From NCBI RefSeq assembly GCF_001676725.1, contig NZ_CP016172.1, positions 2,108,001-2,172,000 on the forward strand: a DNA stretch of 64,000 bases, in the 5' to 3' direction. Within the stretch, counting starts at the first letter, position 1, and each line of letters starts with the position of its first letter. This DNA comes from Bordetella flabilis (GTDB taxonomy: Bacteria; Pseudomonadota; Gammaproteobacteria; Burkholderiales; Burkholderiaceae_B). Both the position numbers and the translations under genes were made by a program. The notes beneath the pieces are model-generated. The model was not told the origin of the DNA. It saw only the letters and a program-made list of their open reading frames with translations, and searched no databases. Shown here in pieces: positions 8,477 through 21,518 of the stretch.

Positions 8477-9256
8477 TTACAGCGTGCCGGGATAGACGCC
8501 GCCGTCCAGCACCAGGTTCTGCCCCGTCATGAAGCCCGCGCGGGCGCCGCACAGGAACGCGCAGGCGTCGCCGAATTCCGCCGGATCGCCATAGCGCCTG
8601 GCCGGCACGCGTTCACGCCGCGCCGCCAGGATCGCCTCCGGCGTCTGTCCGGACGCCTGGGCCGCCATCGCCGCCGTGCTGCGCAGGCGATCCGTATCGA
8701 ACGGCCCCGGCAGCAGATTGTTGATCGTGACGTTGTGGGCCACCACCTGCCGCGCCAGGCCGGCGACGAAACCGGTCAGGCCGGCACGCGCCCCGTTCGA
8801 CAATCCCAGCGTGTCGATGGGCATTTTCACCGCCGCCGAAGTGATATTCACGATGCGGCCGAAGCGGCGCGCGATCATCGAGTCGATGGTGGCCTTGATG
8901 AGCTCGATGGGGGTGATCATGTTCGCGTCCAGCGCGTTCATCCAGTCCTCGCGCGACCATTCGCGGAAATCCCCCGGCTTCGGGCCGCCGGCATTGTTGA
9001 CCAGGATGTCGGGCGTCGGACATGCGGCCAGCAGGCGGTCGCGGCCGTCGGCGGTCGTCACATCGGCAATTACCGTGGTGATCGTCGCGCCGGTTTCGCG
9101 CCGGATGGCGTCGGCCGCCTCTTCCAGCGCCTCGGCGCCGCGCGCCGACATGGTGACCCGCACGCCCTCGCGTGCCAGCGACAGTGCGCAGGCACGGCCT
9201 AGTCCCTTGCTGGACGCGCACACCAGCGCCGTCCGCCCTTCGATGCCCAAATCCAT
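8477..9256 (-). CDS. Short-chain dehydrogenase/reductase-fold protein with altered catalytic pair
   Basis: A 259-residue classical-size SDR protein. The cofactor loop is ASSKGLG at residues 14-20 in place of TGxxxGIG, NNAGG lies at 87-91, and the conserved Asn is in the DANM stretch at 110-113. Ser140 occupies the catalytic serine position, but the YxxxK motif expected 13 residues later reads S153-N-G-A-R157, so both Tyr and Lys are replaced. The C-terminus VLDGGVYPGTL is typical of SDRs. Similar proteins with the SNGAR signature are known from many bacteria and are usually labelled SDR oxidoreductase. A normal oxidoreductase activity is uncertain. It converges on the preceding oxidoreductase gene. 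Confidence 0.9.
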   Translation of the reverse strand: MDLGIEGRTALVCASSKGLGRACALSLAREGVRVTMSARGAEALEEAADAIRRETGATITTVIADVTTADGRDRLLAACPTPDILVNNAGGPKPGDFREWSREDWMNALDANMITPIELIKATIDSMIARRFGRIVNITSAAVKMPIDTLGLSNGARAGLTGFVAGLARQVVAHNVTINNLLPGPFDTDRLRSTAAMAAQASGQTPEAILAARRERVPARRYGDPAEFGDACAFLCGARAGFMTGQNLVLDGGVYPGTL

Positions 9257-9628
9257 CTCTACAATCTCCTTTTCGGGTCATGGAACCAGCGCCGCAGTCT
9301 ACGCCGCGCCGGCGCCGGCCGAAAGGCGCGCGGCCAGGTTCTGCGGCGCCGCCGTCCGCGAAAGCCCCCACCCGTCGCGGGAGCCGGCCGTCGGGGCGGC
9401 TGGCCCCGGGACAAAAAAAGGAATTTTGAGAAAAAAAGGGTCGCAACTTGCAGTTTCGAAATTAATAATTTGAAATACGGCCTGCGCCGGGCGATACAGC
9501 CGCCGGTTGCCCTTGATTAACAACGATTCCAAGCTGACATGGGGACGCGGGCGAGTGCGAGGTGCCCCCGTTGGGGACGGGCCTCACCGTCGTGCCCGTT
9601 TCGGTGATTTCTTCGAGGAAACACGGCA
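9257..9628. other. Intergenic region with AT-rich core and palindrome
   Basis: 372 bases between the divergent SDR and DUF342 genes. The central 9413-9475 stretch is far richer in A and T than its surroundings. It holds an imperfect palindrome at 9454-9475: TTTC, one unpaired G, AAATTA-A-TAATTT, then GAAA. Its core AAATTA-A-TAATTT is a perfect 13-base dyad. This looks like a regulator or nucleoid-protein site serving one or both flanking promoters. No open frame here shows family similarity. Confidence 0.5.
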
Positions 9629-11428
9629 GTGACGCAAAGTTATTGGTTGACTCTGGACCCGTCGACGCGTGAGCTGCGCGCCGGGTTCCGTCCCGCTGCC
9701 GCCGCCGCGCCGCCGGATGCCGACATGATGCATGCGGCCCTGGCGGCCCGTGGCTGGACCGCCGAGGCCCTCGACCGCGCCGCGCTGGCGGCTTTCCTGA
9801 CCCGCTGCCGGGAAGCGGCCGCCCAGGTCAGCGGCGAGGTGCTCAGGCAGCACCACGCCAGTGCCGAGCTGGCCACGGCTGGCGCCGTCGGCGTAATGCA
9901 GGAACTGGCGGCTATCGAAAGCAATGCGGCGCGCCTGGGCGCCACGCTGGAGTTGATGGACCCTTCCGAACCGGCGGCCGATCCGGCCGCCATGGACGGG
10001 AGCGAGGTGGTAGAGGCGGTGATCGGCCAGGTCGTCGATGGCAGCTTCGAGCTGGAGATCACCGAGGACCGGCTGCAGGTCCTGCTGACACTGCACGCCC
10101 GGCGCGGTGGCAGCGCCGTGCAACTGGCCGACGTGCGGGCCGTGCTGGCCGAGCACAAAGTGGTCTACGGGCTGGACGAGGACGCGCTGTTGCAGGCGGT
10201 GGAGCGCGGCGTGGCCGACGCGGTGCCGATCGCGTCGGGCATACCCCCCAAGCCGGGCTCTCCCACGCGCTTCGAAAGCCTGCTGCAGCGCGAGCGCGCC
10301 GCCGCATCCGCAGCCGACGACAACGCCCTGGTCGACTACCGCACGCTTGGCAACCTGGTCCTGGTCAGGACCGGCATGCCCTTGATGCGGCGCATTGCCG
10401 CCACGGAGGGCATCGACGGCATCGACGTGTTCGGCAACCCCGCGCCGCCGCCCGAACCCGACGACATTCCCTACGACGACAATCTTTCCGGCGTCGTGCG
10501 CGACCCGAACGACCCCGAGGTACTGGTCGCCGCCATCGACGGCGCGCCTTCCGTCATGCCGGCCGGCGTTTCCGTCAATCCGGTGGTGGAGGTGGACGCG
10601 GTCAACCTGTCCTCGGGAAACATCAACTTCGAAGGCACGCTGCAGGTTCGCGGGGACATCACCACCGGCATGTCGGTCAAGGTCAGCGGCGATGTGCTGG
10701 TCAGCGGCACGGTGGAGGCCGCGCAGATCGACGCGGGCGGCAATATCGTGGTCAAGGGCGGCATCATGGGGGCGGCCGAGGGTTCGTCCACCACCGATGC
10801 CGCTGCGCGGCTCGCGCAAGTCACGGCGCGCGGGTCGGTCCAGGCCATGTTCATCGGCAACGCCAGCATCAGCGCCGGCAAGGATGTGGTGGTCGAGCGC
10901 GAGATTCGGCAGAGCGACGTGGCGGCCGGCGACAGCGTCACCGTGGGCTTGAAGGGATCTACCCAGGGCAACATCAACGGCGGGCAGGTGCGCGCGCTGC
11001 GTTCGGTGAAGGCCGTCACGCTGGGCACCATGGCCGGGGTGCGGACCGTCATCCAGGTCGGCGTGAATCCGCACGCGCAGGCCCAGCGCGAGGCCCTGCA
11101 ACGCACCCGTAAGCGCTTGACCGAAGAGAAGGCCAAGCTGGAGCAACTGCTGATCTTCCTGCGCCAACATCCGGAGAAGGCCGCCAATGGCATCGGCGAG
11201 CGGGCGGTGCAGACCCATGCCAAGCTGTTGAAGGACCTGGCGGGGGTGGACGCGCGCGAGCGGCGCCTCGCGGCGGAAACCGCGGTCAGCGAAGAGGCCA
11301 CCATTCATGCGGCGCGCAAAATCCATGGCGGGGTGGAACTGGTGATCGTCAACCGCCGCGAGGAAGTCAGCGAGGACCTGCCCGGCGGCACGGCCAAACT
11401 GTCGGATGGCAAGCTGATCATCCGCTAG
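9629..11428 (+). CDS. DUF342 (FapA-like) domain protein
   Basis: A 599-residue protein with GTG start, preceded by GAGGA about 9 bases upstream. The middle region has the DUF342/FapA hallmarks: a right-handed beta-helix of short glycine-rich repeats such as SSGNINFEGTLQVRGDI, VSGDVLVSGTVEAAQIDAG and GNIVVKGGIMGAAEG (about residues 325-400). A charged coiled-coil segment near residues 485-525 and a C-terminal beta segment follow. The N-terminal 200 residues are less conserved. FapA proteins are cytoplasmic and have been linked to polar localisation and flagellar or envelope functions in other genera, but the role here is unknown. The gene stands alone, flanked by an AT-rich promoter region and hrpA. 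Confidence 0.85.
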   Translation: MTQSYWLTLDPSTRELRAGFRPAAAAAPPDADMMHAALAARGWTAEALDRAALAAFLTRCREAAAQVSGEVLRQHHASAELATAGAVGVMQELAAIESNAARLGATLELMDPSEPAADPAAMDGSEVVEAVIGQVVDGSFELEITEDRLQVLLTLHARRGGSAVQLADVRAVLAEHKVVYGLDEDALLQAVERGVADAVPIASGIPPKPGSPTRFESLLQRERAAASAADDNALVDYRTLGNLVLVRTGMPLMRRIAATEGIDGIDVFGNPAPPPEPDDIPYDDNLSGVVRDPNDPEVLVAAIDGAPSVMPAGVSVNPVVEVDAVNLSSGNINFEGTLQVRGDITTGMSVKVSGDVLVSGTVEAAQIDAGGNIVVKGGIMGAAEGSSTTDAAARLAQVTARGSVQAMFIGNASISAGKDVVVEREIRQSDVAAGDSVTVGLKGSTQGNINGGQVRALRSVKAVTLGTMAGVRTVIQVGVNPHAQAQREALQRTRKRLTEEKAKLEQLLIFLRQHPEKAANGIGERAVQTHAKLLKDLAGVDARERRLAAETAVSEEATIHAARKIHGGVELVIVNRREEVSEDLPGGTAKLSDGKLIIR

Positions 11429-11486
11429 CGATGGCGGCGGGGGCGCGCATTCCGTTGCGCGACCCGCGGCGCGGCGAAAAACTATA

Positions 11487-15434
<3,948 letters not shown>

Positions 15435-15538
15435 GGCAACACCGCGCCGCGCCAGGGACGCAGCCGTTGCCATATGGATGGCGCGCGGCCTATCATCCCC
15501 ACAGGAAGTCCTACCGGTCATATCTCGAGGAGAAGACC

Positions 15539-15736
15539 ATGAGCGACCTCATCCTGTCCGCGCGGGCCTACCGTTCCAGGGCCTCCGCGCCACGTTCCCA
15601 GGCCGGCGCCCCCGGCGAACCGCGCCGGCGACGCTTCAAAGTGCTGGGAGACGTGGTGGACTATGTCACCGAAGTGATGGCCGAGATGGAGCGCGGCCGG
15701 CAACAACACCCGGTGATATCGGCCTACCGGCCCTAG
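15539..15736 (+). CDS. Small basic hypothetical protein, 65 residues
   Basis: This short frame begins at ATG 15539, 6 bases after GAGGAGA at 15527-15533, one of the best Shine-Dalgarno sites in the window. The protein starts MSDLILSARAYRSRA. A basic Pro/Arg segment (EPRRRRFKVL, residues 28-37) follows, then an acidic amphipathic helix DVVDYVTEVMAEMERGRQQ and a short tail. There is no signal peptide, Cys or membrane segment. It lies 104 bases after hrpA on the same strand and 66 bases before the end of the convergent lpxO. I do not recognise the family. The ribosome site and a plausible folded segment argue it is real; a basic N-terminal half would suit nucleic-acid or ribosome contact. Confidence 0.6.
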   Translation: MSDLILSARAYRSRASAPRSQAGAPGEPRRRRFKVLGDVVDYVTEVMAEMERGRQQHPVISAYRP

Positions 15737-15802
15737 GCGCGGATCTCTCGACACCGCGAGCATACGCGGGCGCCGGCCGCCTGCGCGGCGGTGCAGCGGT
15801 CG

Positions 15803-16702
15803 TCAGATCAAGACGAAGGCGCCTACAACCAGCACGACCAGGCTCCATTTCACGGCCTTGTAGAGCGGCTTGTTCCAGGACTTGAAGCGCTTGCGCGCCT
15901 GGTCCAGGCGCCAGTGTGCATGGGTCAGGCGGTTGATCGCGCCGGTCTTGTCATTCTCGTCATTGGGAGAACTGGCCGCGGACATCACCACCCGGCCGAA
16001 CCAGCCGTTGAAGGCTTCGGCCCAGCGCCACCGCAGCGGCCGCTCCACATCGCAGAACAGGATGATGCGGTTGCGGCCGGACTGGTTGTGCGCTTCGTGG
16101 ATATACGTTTCGTCGAACACCACGCCTTCGCCGTCGCGCCAGCTGTAGCGCTCGCCGTCCACGTCGATATAGCAGCGGTCGTCATTGGGCGTGGCCAGGC
16201 CAAGGTGGTAGCGCAGCGAGCCGGAAAACGGATCGCGGTGCGGGTTCAGCTTGCCGCCGTCGGGCAGCTCGGCGAACATCGCCGCCTTGACCTTGGGCAA
16301 GGTTTTCAGCAAGGCCACGGTGCGCGGGCACAAGGCTTCCGCTGAAGGATGGCGCGCGTCGTACCACTTCAGGTAGAAGCGCTTCCAGCCGTATTTGAAG
16401 AAGGAATTGAAGCCGATGTCGTCGTGGCGCTCGGCCGCCTTGATGCGGCGCAACTCGGCCATCTGCAGCGCTTCGTCGCGGATGACTTCCCAGTTGTCCT
16501 GCAGCACCTGCAGTTCCGGGATCTCGCGCGTCGAGACGTAGGGCGTGGTCGGCACGCGGGACGCCAGCACCATGAAGGCATTCACGGGCGCGAGCAGCAC
16601 CGAATGGTCCAGGAACACGCGTGACCAGGCCAGGCGCACCCTTCCACGGTAGTGTCCGTACAGGATGGCGGCCAGCCACAAGCCAGGGATCAGCCATTTC
16701 AT
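15803..16702 (-). CDS. lpxO: LpxO-type lipid A 2-hydroxylase (aspartyl/asparaginyl beta-hydroxylase family)
   Basis: A 299-residue Fe(II)/2-oxoglutarate-dependent dioxygenase. A hydrophobic N-terminal anchor (MKWLIPGLWLAAILYG) and a C-terminal one (WSLVVLVVGAFVLI) bracket the catalytic domain. The iron ligands are the HxD in KLNPHRDPFSGSLRYHLGL near residue 165 and the His in ETYIHEAHNQSG near 210. The Arg in GRNRIILFCD is the 2-oxoglutarate ligand. LpxO adds a 2-hydroxyl to a secondary acyl chain of lipid A at the inner membrane, and length matches Salmonella LpxO (302). ATG 16702 starts the first membrane anchor. It is divergent from dnaE, next to an LPS gene block, which fits the call. Confidence 0.88.
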   Translation of the reverse strand: MKWLIPGLWLAAILYGHYRGRVRLAWSRVFLDHSVLLAPVNAFMVLASRVPTTPYVSTREIPELQVLQDNWEVIRDEALQMAELRRIKAAERHDDIGFNSFFKYGWKRFYLKWYDARHPSAEALCPRTVALLKTLPKVKAAMFAELPDGGKLNPHRDPFSGSLRYHLGLATPNDDRCYIDVDGERYSWRDGEGVVFDETYIHEAHNQSGRNRIILFCDVERPLRWRWAEAFNGWFGRVVMSAASSPNDENDKTGAINRLTHAHWRLDQARKRFKSWNKPLYKAVKWSLVVLVVGAFVLI

Positions 16703-16923
16703 AGCGGAAAACCGATAAGACAGAATCAACCGTGTATTCTTGCACAGCCACGGCCGGCGTGGGGTGGGCCCGTGGCATCCGTCCCGGCGCGGCCCTGTCT
16801 CGCCGGCGCCGCCACAGCAACCTGGTCGCAGGCCGCCGCGGCGACTTATCCGGCCGGCCCGGCGCAGGCAAAAAGCCGGCAGGGGCGGGGGCGCAGGGCG
16901 GTGGGCTGAGTACAATCGCGCTC

Positions 16924-19900
16924 ATGTCCGAAGAAGCCGCCGTAGCCCCGTCCCCCTTTGTTCACCTGCGCGTCCACTCCGAATTCTCGGTGGTGGACGG
17001 CATTGTCCGTATTCCCGACCTGATCAAGCGCGCCGCCAAGCTGTCGCAGCCGGCTGTCGCCCTTACCGACCTGTCCAACCTTTTCGGCTTGATCAAGTTC
17101 TACAAGGCCGCGCGCGGCGCGGGCATCAAGCCCATTGCCGGCTGCGATGTCTGGCTGACCAACGACGATGACCGGGACAAGCCGCATCGCCTGCTGGTGC
17201 TGGTGCGCGATCGGCAAGGCTACCTGAACCTGTGCGAACTGCTGACCAAGGCCTGGTTGGGCAACCAGCACAAGGGCCGCGCCGAAATCCGCCGCGAATG
17301 GCTACAGGCGGCCGAAGGTCTCATCGTGTTGTCCGGCGGGCGCGCCGGCGACGTGGGGCAGGCCCTGGAAGCGGGCAGTATGGCGCAGGCCGCCGCACTG
17401 GCGCGCCAGTGGGCCGCCGCGTTTCCGAATGCCTATTACATCGAGCTGCAGCGCGCCGGCTTCGACGGCGACGAAGCCTATGTGCAGGCGGCCATGCGCC
17501 TGGCTGGTGAATGCGGGCTGCCCGTGGTGGCGACCCACCCCGTCCAGTTCCTGGACAAGCATGAGTTCCAGGCGCACGAGGCGCGCGTCTGCATCGCGGA
17601 GGGCGAGATACTGGCCAACCCGCGCCGTGTACGCCGCTTCACCGAAGATCAGTACCTGCTGGACGGCGACGAAATGGCGCGGCGCTTCGCCGACGTGCCC
17701 TCGGCGCTGGCCAATACCGTCGAGATCGCCAAGCGCTGCAACCTGACGCTGGTCCTGGGCAAGCCGCGCCTGCCGGATTTCCCCACGCCGGAAGGCGTGA
17801 CGCTGGACGACTATCTGGTCCAGTTGTCCGAGGAAGGCCTGGAGAAGCGCCTGCAGTTCCTGTTTCCCGATGAAGCGGAGCGCCAGGCCAAGCGCGATAT
17901 GTACTACGAGCGCCTGCGCTGGGAATGCAAGACCATCATCCAGATGGGCTTTCCCGGCTACTTCCTGATCGTGCAGGACTTCATCAACTGGGGCAAGAAC
18001 AACGGCGTGCCGGTAGGGCCGGGGCGCGGTTCCGGCGCGGGCTCGCTGGTGGCCTACGCGCTGGGCATCACCGACCTCGACCCGATACGCTATGACCTCC
18101 TGTTCGAACGGTTCCTGAATCCCGAGCGCGTGTCGATGCCCGACTTCGACATCGACTTCTGCCAGGACAACCGCGAACGGGTCATCGACTACGTCAAGTC
18201 GAAGTACGGCCGCGAGGCTGTCAGCCAGATCGCTACCTTCGGTACGCTGGGCGCCAAGGCGGTGGTGCGCGATGCCGGGCGCGTGCTGGACATGCCTTAC
18301 ATGTTTTGCGATGGCCTGTCCAAGCTGATTCCGTTCAACCCGGCGGACCCGTGGACGCTGGAACGCACGCTCAAGGACGAACCCGCGTTCAAGGAGCGCT
18401 ACGAGCAGGAAGAAGAAGTACGCGGCCTGGTCGACCTCGCCCAGCCGCTCGAAGGCCTGACGCGCAACATCGGCATGCACGCGGGCGGCGTGCTGATCGC
18501 TCCGGGCAAGCTGACGGACTTCTGCCCGCTGTACTGCCAGCCGGGCCAGGAAAACAGCGCGGTGTCGCAGTTCGACAAGGACGATGTCGAGGCGGCCGGC
18601 CTGGTCAAGTTCGACTTCCTGGGGCTGCGCAACCTGACCATCCTGGACTGGGCCGTGCGCTACGTGCGCCAGTTCAACGAGACGAAGCGCGACTTCGACA
18701 TCATGGCGCTGCCGCTGGACGATCCGGCGGCGTACAAGATCCTGACGGAGGGCAATACCACCGCGGTGTTCCAGCTGGAATCGCGCGGCATGAAGGAGCT
18801 GCTGAAGAAGCTCAAGCCCAGCACCTTCGAAGACATCATCGCCATGCTGGCGCTGTACCGTCCGGGCCCGCTGGAATCCGGCATGGTCGACGACTTCGTC
18901 AACCGCAAGCACGGTCGCGCGCCGGTGGACTATTTCCACCCCGATCTGGAGGCCACGCTCAAGAGCACCTATGGGGTCATCGTCTACCAGGAACAGGTGA
19001 TGTTGATCTCGCAGATCATCGGCGGCTATTCCCTGGGCGGCGCCGACCTCCTGCGCCGCGCCATGGGCAAGAAGAAGCCGGAGGAAATGGCCAAGCACCG
19101 CGAACTGTTCCAGAAGGGTGCGCAGGAGAAAGGCCACGATCCCAACCTGGCCGTGAAGCTCTTCGACCTGATGGAGAAGTTCGCCGGCTACGGCTTCAAC
19201 AAGTCGCACTCGGCGGCCTATGCGCTGATCGCCTACCAGACCGCCTGGTTGAAGGCCTACCATCCCACGGAGTTCCTGGCCGCCACCCTGTCGTCCGATA
19301 TGGACGACACCGACAAGGTGCAGACCTTCTGGCGCGACGCGCTGGACAACGGCGTCGAAGTCCTGCCGCCGGACGTCAATGCGTCGGGCTACCGTTTCGA
19401 GCCCGTGGCCGATGACCGTACCGCCAAGGGCTTGCCGCCGCGCACCATGCGCTACGGCCTGGGCGCGGTCAAAGGAACCGGGCAGGGCGCCGTCGAGGAC
19501 ATCGTTCGCGCACGCGAGCAGGGCGGTCCGTTCAAGGACCTGTTCGACTTCTGCCGGCGCGTGGACAAGCATACGGTGAACCGCCGTACCATCGAAGCCC
19601 TCATCAAGGCCGGCGCCTTCGACAGCATTACGCCCAATCGGGCGGCATTGCTGGCGTCGGTGCCGATGGCCATGGAAGGCGCGGAACAGGCCGCGCGCAG
19701 CGCCAACCAGGTGTCCCTGTTCGGCGACGATGCCGGCGATGTGGTGGCCAGCGAGCTGGCCAAGGTGCCGCCCTGGAACCTGCATACCCGGCTCACCGAG
19801 GAAAAATCCGCCCTCGGCTACTACTTCAGCGGCCACTTGTTCGATGCCTGGCGCGACGAAGTGCGGCGCATCGTGCCGACCACGCTGGCCCGCGTCGAGC

Positions 19901-20421
19901 CGCAGCGCGAGCTGCAATGGATGTGCGGTGTGCTGGCCGGCGTGCGGGTCATGATGACCCGGCGCGGCAAGATGGTCTTCGCCGTGCTGGACGACGGGAC
20001 GGCGCAGGTCGAGATCTCCATCTTCAACGAACTCTACGAGAAGCATCGCAACCGCCTGCGCGAGGACCAGTTGCTGATCGTGCAGGGCAAGGTCAGCAAC
20101 GACGAGTATTCCGGCGGCATGCGCATCGTCGCCGAATCGCTGTTCGACCTGCAGCTGGCGCGCGAAGCGCGCGCGCGCGCCCTGCGCATCCGGCTCAATG
20201 GCAATGCCGACGCCGAACACCTGCGCAAACTGCTCAATCCCTATCGCGCGGAGCCCGAGAACGGCGTGCCGGGTACGCCTGTGGAGATCACCTACACGCG
20301 CGATAACTTCCTTTGCACGGTTCGCCTGGGCGAAGACTGGCGGGTCCGCATGGCGGACGCGCTGCTCGATCGGCTGAATGAATGGACACGTCCGGACGGC
20401 GTGGAGATCGCCTACTCATGA
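16924..20421 (+). CDS. dnaE: DNA polymerase III alpha subunit
   Basis: The replicative polymerase, 1165 residues. The PHP domain opens with FVHLRVHSEFSVVDG near residue 13. The palm contains GPGRGSGAGSLVAYALGITD near 365 and the catalytic MPDFDIDFCQDNRERV near 407. The thumb and fingers, a helix-hairpin-helix region and an OB fold follow. An internal clamp-binding motif QVSLF lies near residue 930. ATG 16924 gives the standard start MSEEAAVAPSPFVHLRVHSE; the frame is open further upstream but the extension has no similarity. Its TGA stop overlaps the ATG of the next gene (ATGA), so an LPS glycosyltransferase is translationally coupled to dnaE. Confidence 0.98.
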   Translation: MSEEAAVAPSPFVHLRVHSEFSVVDGIVRIPDLIKRAAKLSQPAVALTDLSNLFGLIKFYKAARGAGIKPIAGCDVWLTNDDDRDKPHRLLVLVRDRQGYLNLCELLTKAWLGNQHKGRAEIRREWLQAAEGLIVLSGGRAGDVGQALEAGSMAQAAALARQWAAAFPNAYYIELQRAGFDGDEAYVQAAMRLAGECGLPVVATHPVQFLDKHEFQAHEARVCIAEGEILANPRRVRRFTEDQYLLDGDEMARRFADVPSALANTVEIAKRCNLTLVLGKPRLPDFPTPEGVTLDDYLVQLSEEGLEKRLQFLFPDEAERQAKRDMYYERLRWECKTIIQMGFPGYFLIVQDFINWGKNNGVPVGPGRGSGAGSLVAYALGITDLDPIRYDLLFERFLNPERVSMPDFDIDFCQDNRERVIDYVKSKYGREAVSQIATFGTLGAKAVVRDAGRVLDMPYMFCDGLSKLIPFNPADPWTLERTLKDEPAFKERYEQEEEVRGLVDLAQPLEGLTRNIGMHAGGVLIAPGKLTDFCPLYCQPGQENSAVSQFDKDDVEAAGLVKFDFLGLRNLTILDWAVRYVRQFNETKRDFDIMALPLDDPAAYKILTEGNTTAVFQLESRGMKELLKKLKPSTFEDIIAMLALYRPGPLESGMVDDFVNRKHGRAPVDYFHPDLEATLKSTYGVIVYQEQVMLISQIIGGYSLGGADLLRRAMGKKKPEEMAKHRELFQKGAQEKGHDPNLAVKLFDLMEKFAGYGFNKSHSAAYALIAYQTAWLKAYHPTEFLAATLSSDMDDTDKVQTFWRDALDNGVEVLPPDVNASGYRFEPVADDRTAKGLPPRTMRYGLGAVKGTGQGAVEDIVRAREQGGPFKDLFDFCRRVDKHTVNRRTIEALIKAGAFDSITPNRAALLASVPMAMEGAEQAARSANQVSLFGDDAGDVVASELAKVPPWNLHTRLTEEKSALGYYFSGHLFDAWRDEVRRIVPTTLARVEPQRELQWMCGVLAGVRVMMTRRGKMVFAVLDDGTAQVEISIFNELYEKHRNRLREDQLLIVQGKVSNDEYSGGMRIVAESLFDLQLAREARARALRIRLNGNADAEHLRKLLNPYRAEPENGVPGTPVEITYTRDNFLCTVRLGEDWRVRMADALLDRLNEWTRPDGVEIAYS

Positions 20422-21518
20422 CACCCTTGCGCATTGTGCACTCCGAAGCCGCGGTGGCCTTCGGCGGACAGGAGCACCGTATCTTCAAGGAGATGATCGC
20501 CATGCGCGAGCGTGGCCATCATATGGAAGCCATCTGCCAGTCGCGCGCCCAGCTCGTCAAGCGCCTGAGCGATGAAGGGTTTACCGTCCACAAGGTCGAC
20601 ATGGACGGCGTGGCCAACTACTTTAAGGGCATCGCCGCGATCCGCCGCATCCTGCGCGAAGGTCGCTACGATGTGCTGAACACCCATAGCCGGCGCGACA
20701 CCGTCATCGCGGCGCCCGCCGCCCGCATGGCCGGTACGCCGCTGATCGTCCGTACCCGCCATCTGGCCAGCAAGGTCGGCTCGATGTGGTCCTATACGGT
20801 GCTGCCGCACCGCGTCACCGCGGTAAGCGACCATGTGAGGGAGTACCTCATCACGCGCGGCGTGCCGCGCGAGTACGCGGCCACGCTGTATTCCCCCATC
20901 GTGCCGCCGCCGCCCATCGAGAAATCGACGCTGCGCGACGAACTCGGGTTGGCCGCGACCGACATCGTGGTCGGCTGTGTCGCGGTCATGCGCCCGGCCA
21001 AGGGCCACATCGACCTGATCGATGCCATGCTGCCCCTGATGCGCACGCGGCCGAACCTGCACCTGGTCTTTGTCGGCAGCGGCTCGCCCACATTCGAGCG
21101 CGTCCAGGCCTACATCGGCGAGCTGGGCCTGCAATCGCATATTCACCTGATGGGTACGCGGCGCGACGTGCCCAATCTGCTGGCCGGCTTCGACCTGTTC
21201 GCCCTGGCGACCCAGCAGGAGGCCTCGGGCACCGTCTATGTCGAGGCCCAGGCCAGCGGCCTGCCGGTGGTCGGCACCAATGTGGGCGGCGTCGCGGAAA
21301 TGTTCCGTGATGGCGTCAGCGGCATCCTGGTCCCGCCCAAGGACCAGGCCGCGCTTACCGCCGCCCTGCAGCGGTTGATCGACGATCCGGCGCTGCGCAG
21401 GCAGATGGGCGAGGCGGGGCGGCGCATGATACGGGAAGAGGGCGTGTTCTCGCCGCAGCGCCTGGCCGAACGCACGGAGCTCATCTATCGCAAATGGCTG
21501 GCGGAGCGGCGCCGATGA
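20418..21518 (+). CDS. Glycosyltransferase family 4, probable LPS core
   Basis: A 366-residue GT-B glycosyltransferase. The N-terminal domain begins LRIVHSEAAVAFGGQEHRIF, with a Gly-Gly near the donor/acceptor cleft. The C-terminal domain carries EASGTVYVEAQASGLPVVG near residue 270, with the E-x7-E donor-sugar motif, and GVSGILVPPKDQAAL. ATG 20418 overlaps the dnaE stop. The next start also overlaps this stop by ATGA. Bordetella pertussis has a cluster of similar make-up tied to LPS core synthesis, so a core role is a reasonable inference; the sugar added is not known from sequence. Confidence 0.9.
   Translation: MTPLRIVHSEAAVAFGGQEHRIFKEMIAMRERGHHMEAICQSRAQLVKRLSDEGFTVHKVDMDGVANYFKGIAAIRRILREGRYDVLNTHSRRDTVIAAPAARMAGTPLIVRTRHLASKVGSMWSYTVLPHRVTAVSDHVREYLITRGVPREYAATLYSPIVPPPPIEKSTLRDELGLAATDIVVGCVAVMRPAKGHIDLIDAMLPLMRTRPNLHLVFVGSGSPTFERVQAYIGELGLQSHIHLMGTRRDVPNLLAGFDLFALATQQEASGTVYVEAQASGLPVVGTNVGGVAEMFRDGVSGILVPPKDQAALTAALQRLIDDPALRRQMGEAGRRMIREEGVFSPQRLAERTELIYRKWLAERRR

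Noticed and set aside
17302..20220. 972-codon open frame antisense to dnaE
   Set aside because: dnaE is certain on the plus strand. The antisense frame is His/Gln/Arg-rich, as expected from complementing high-GC codons.
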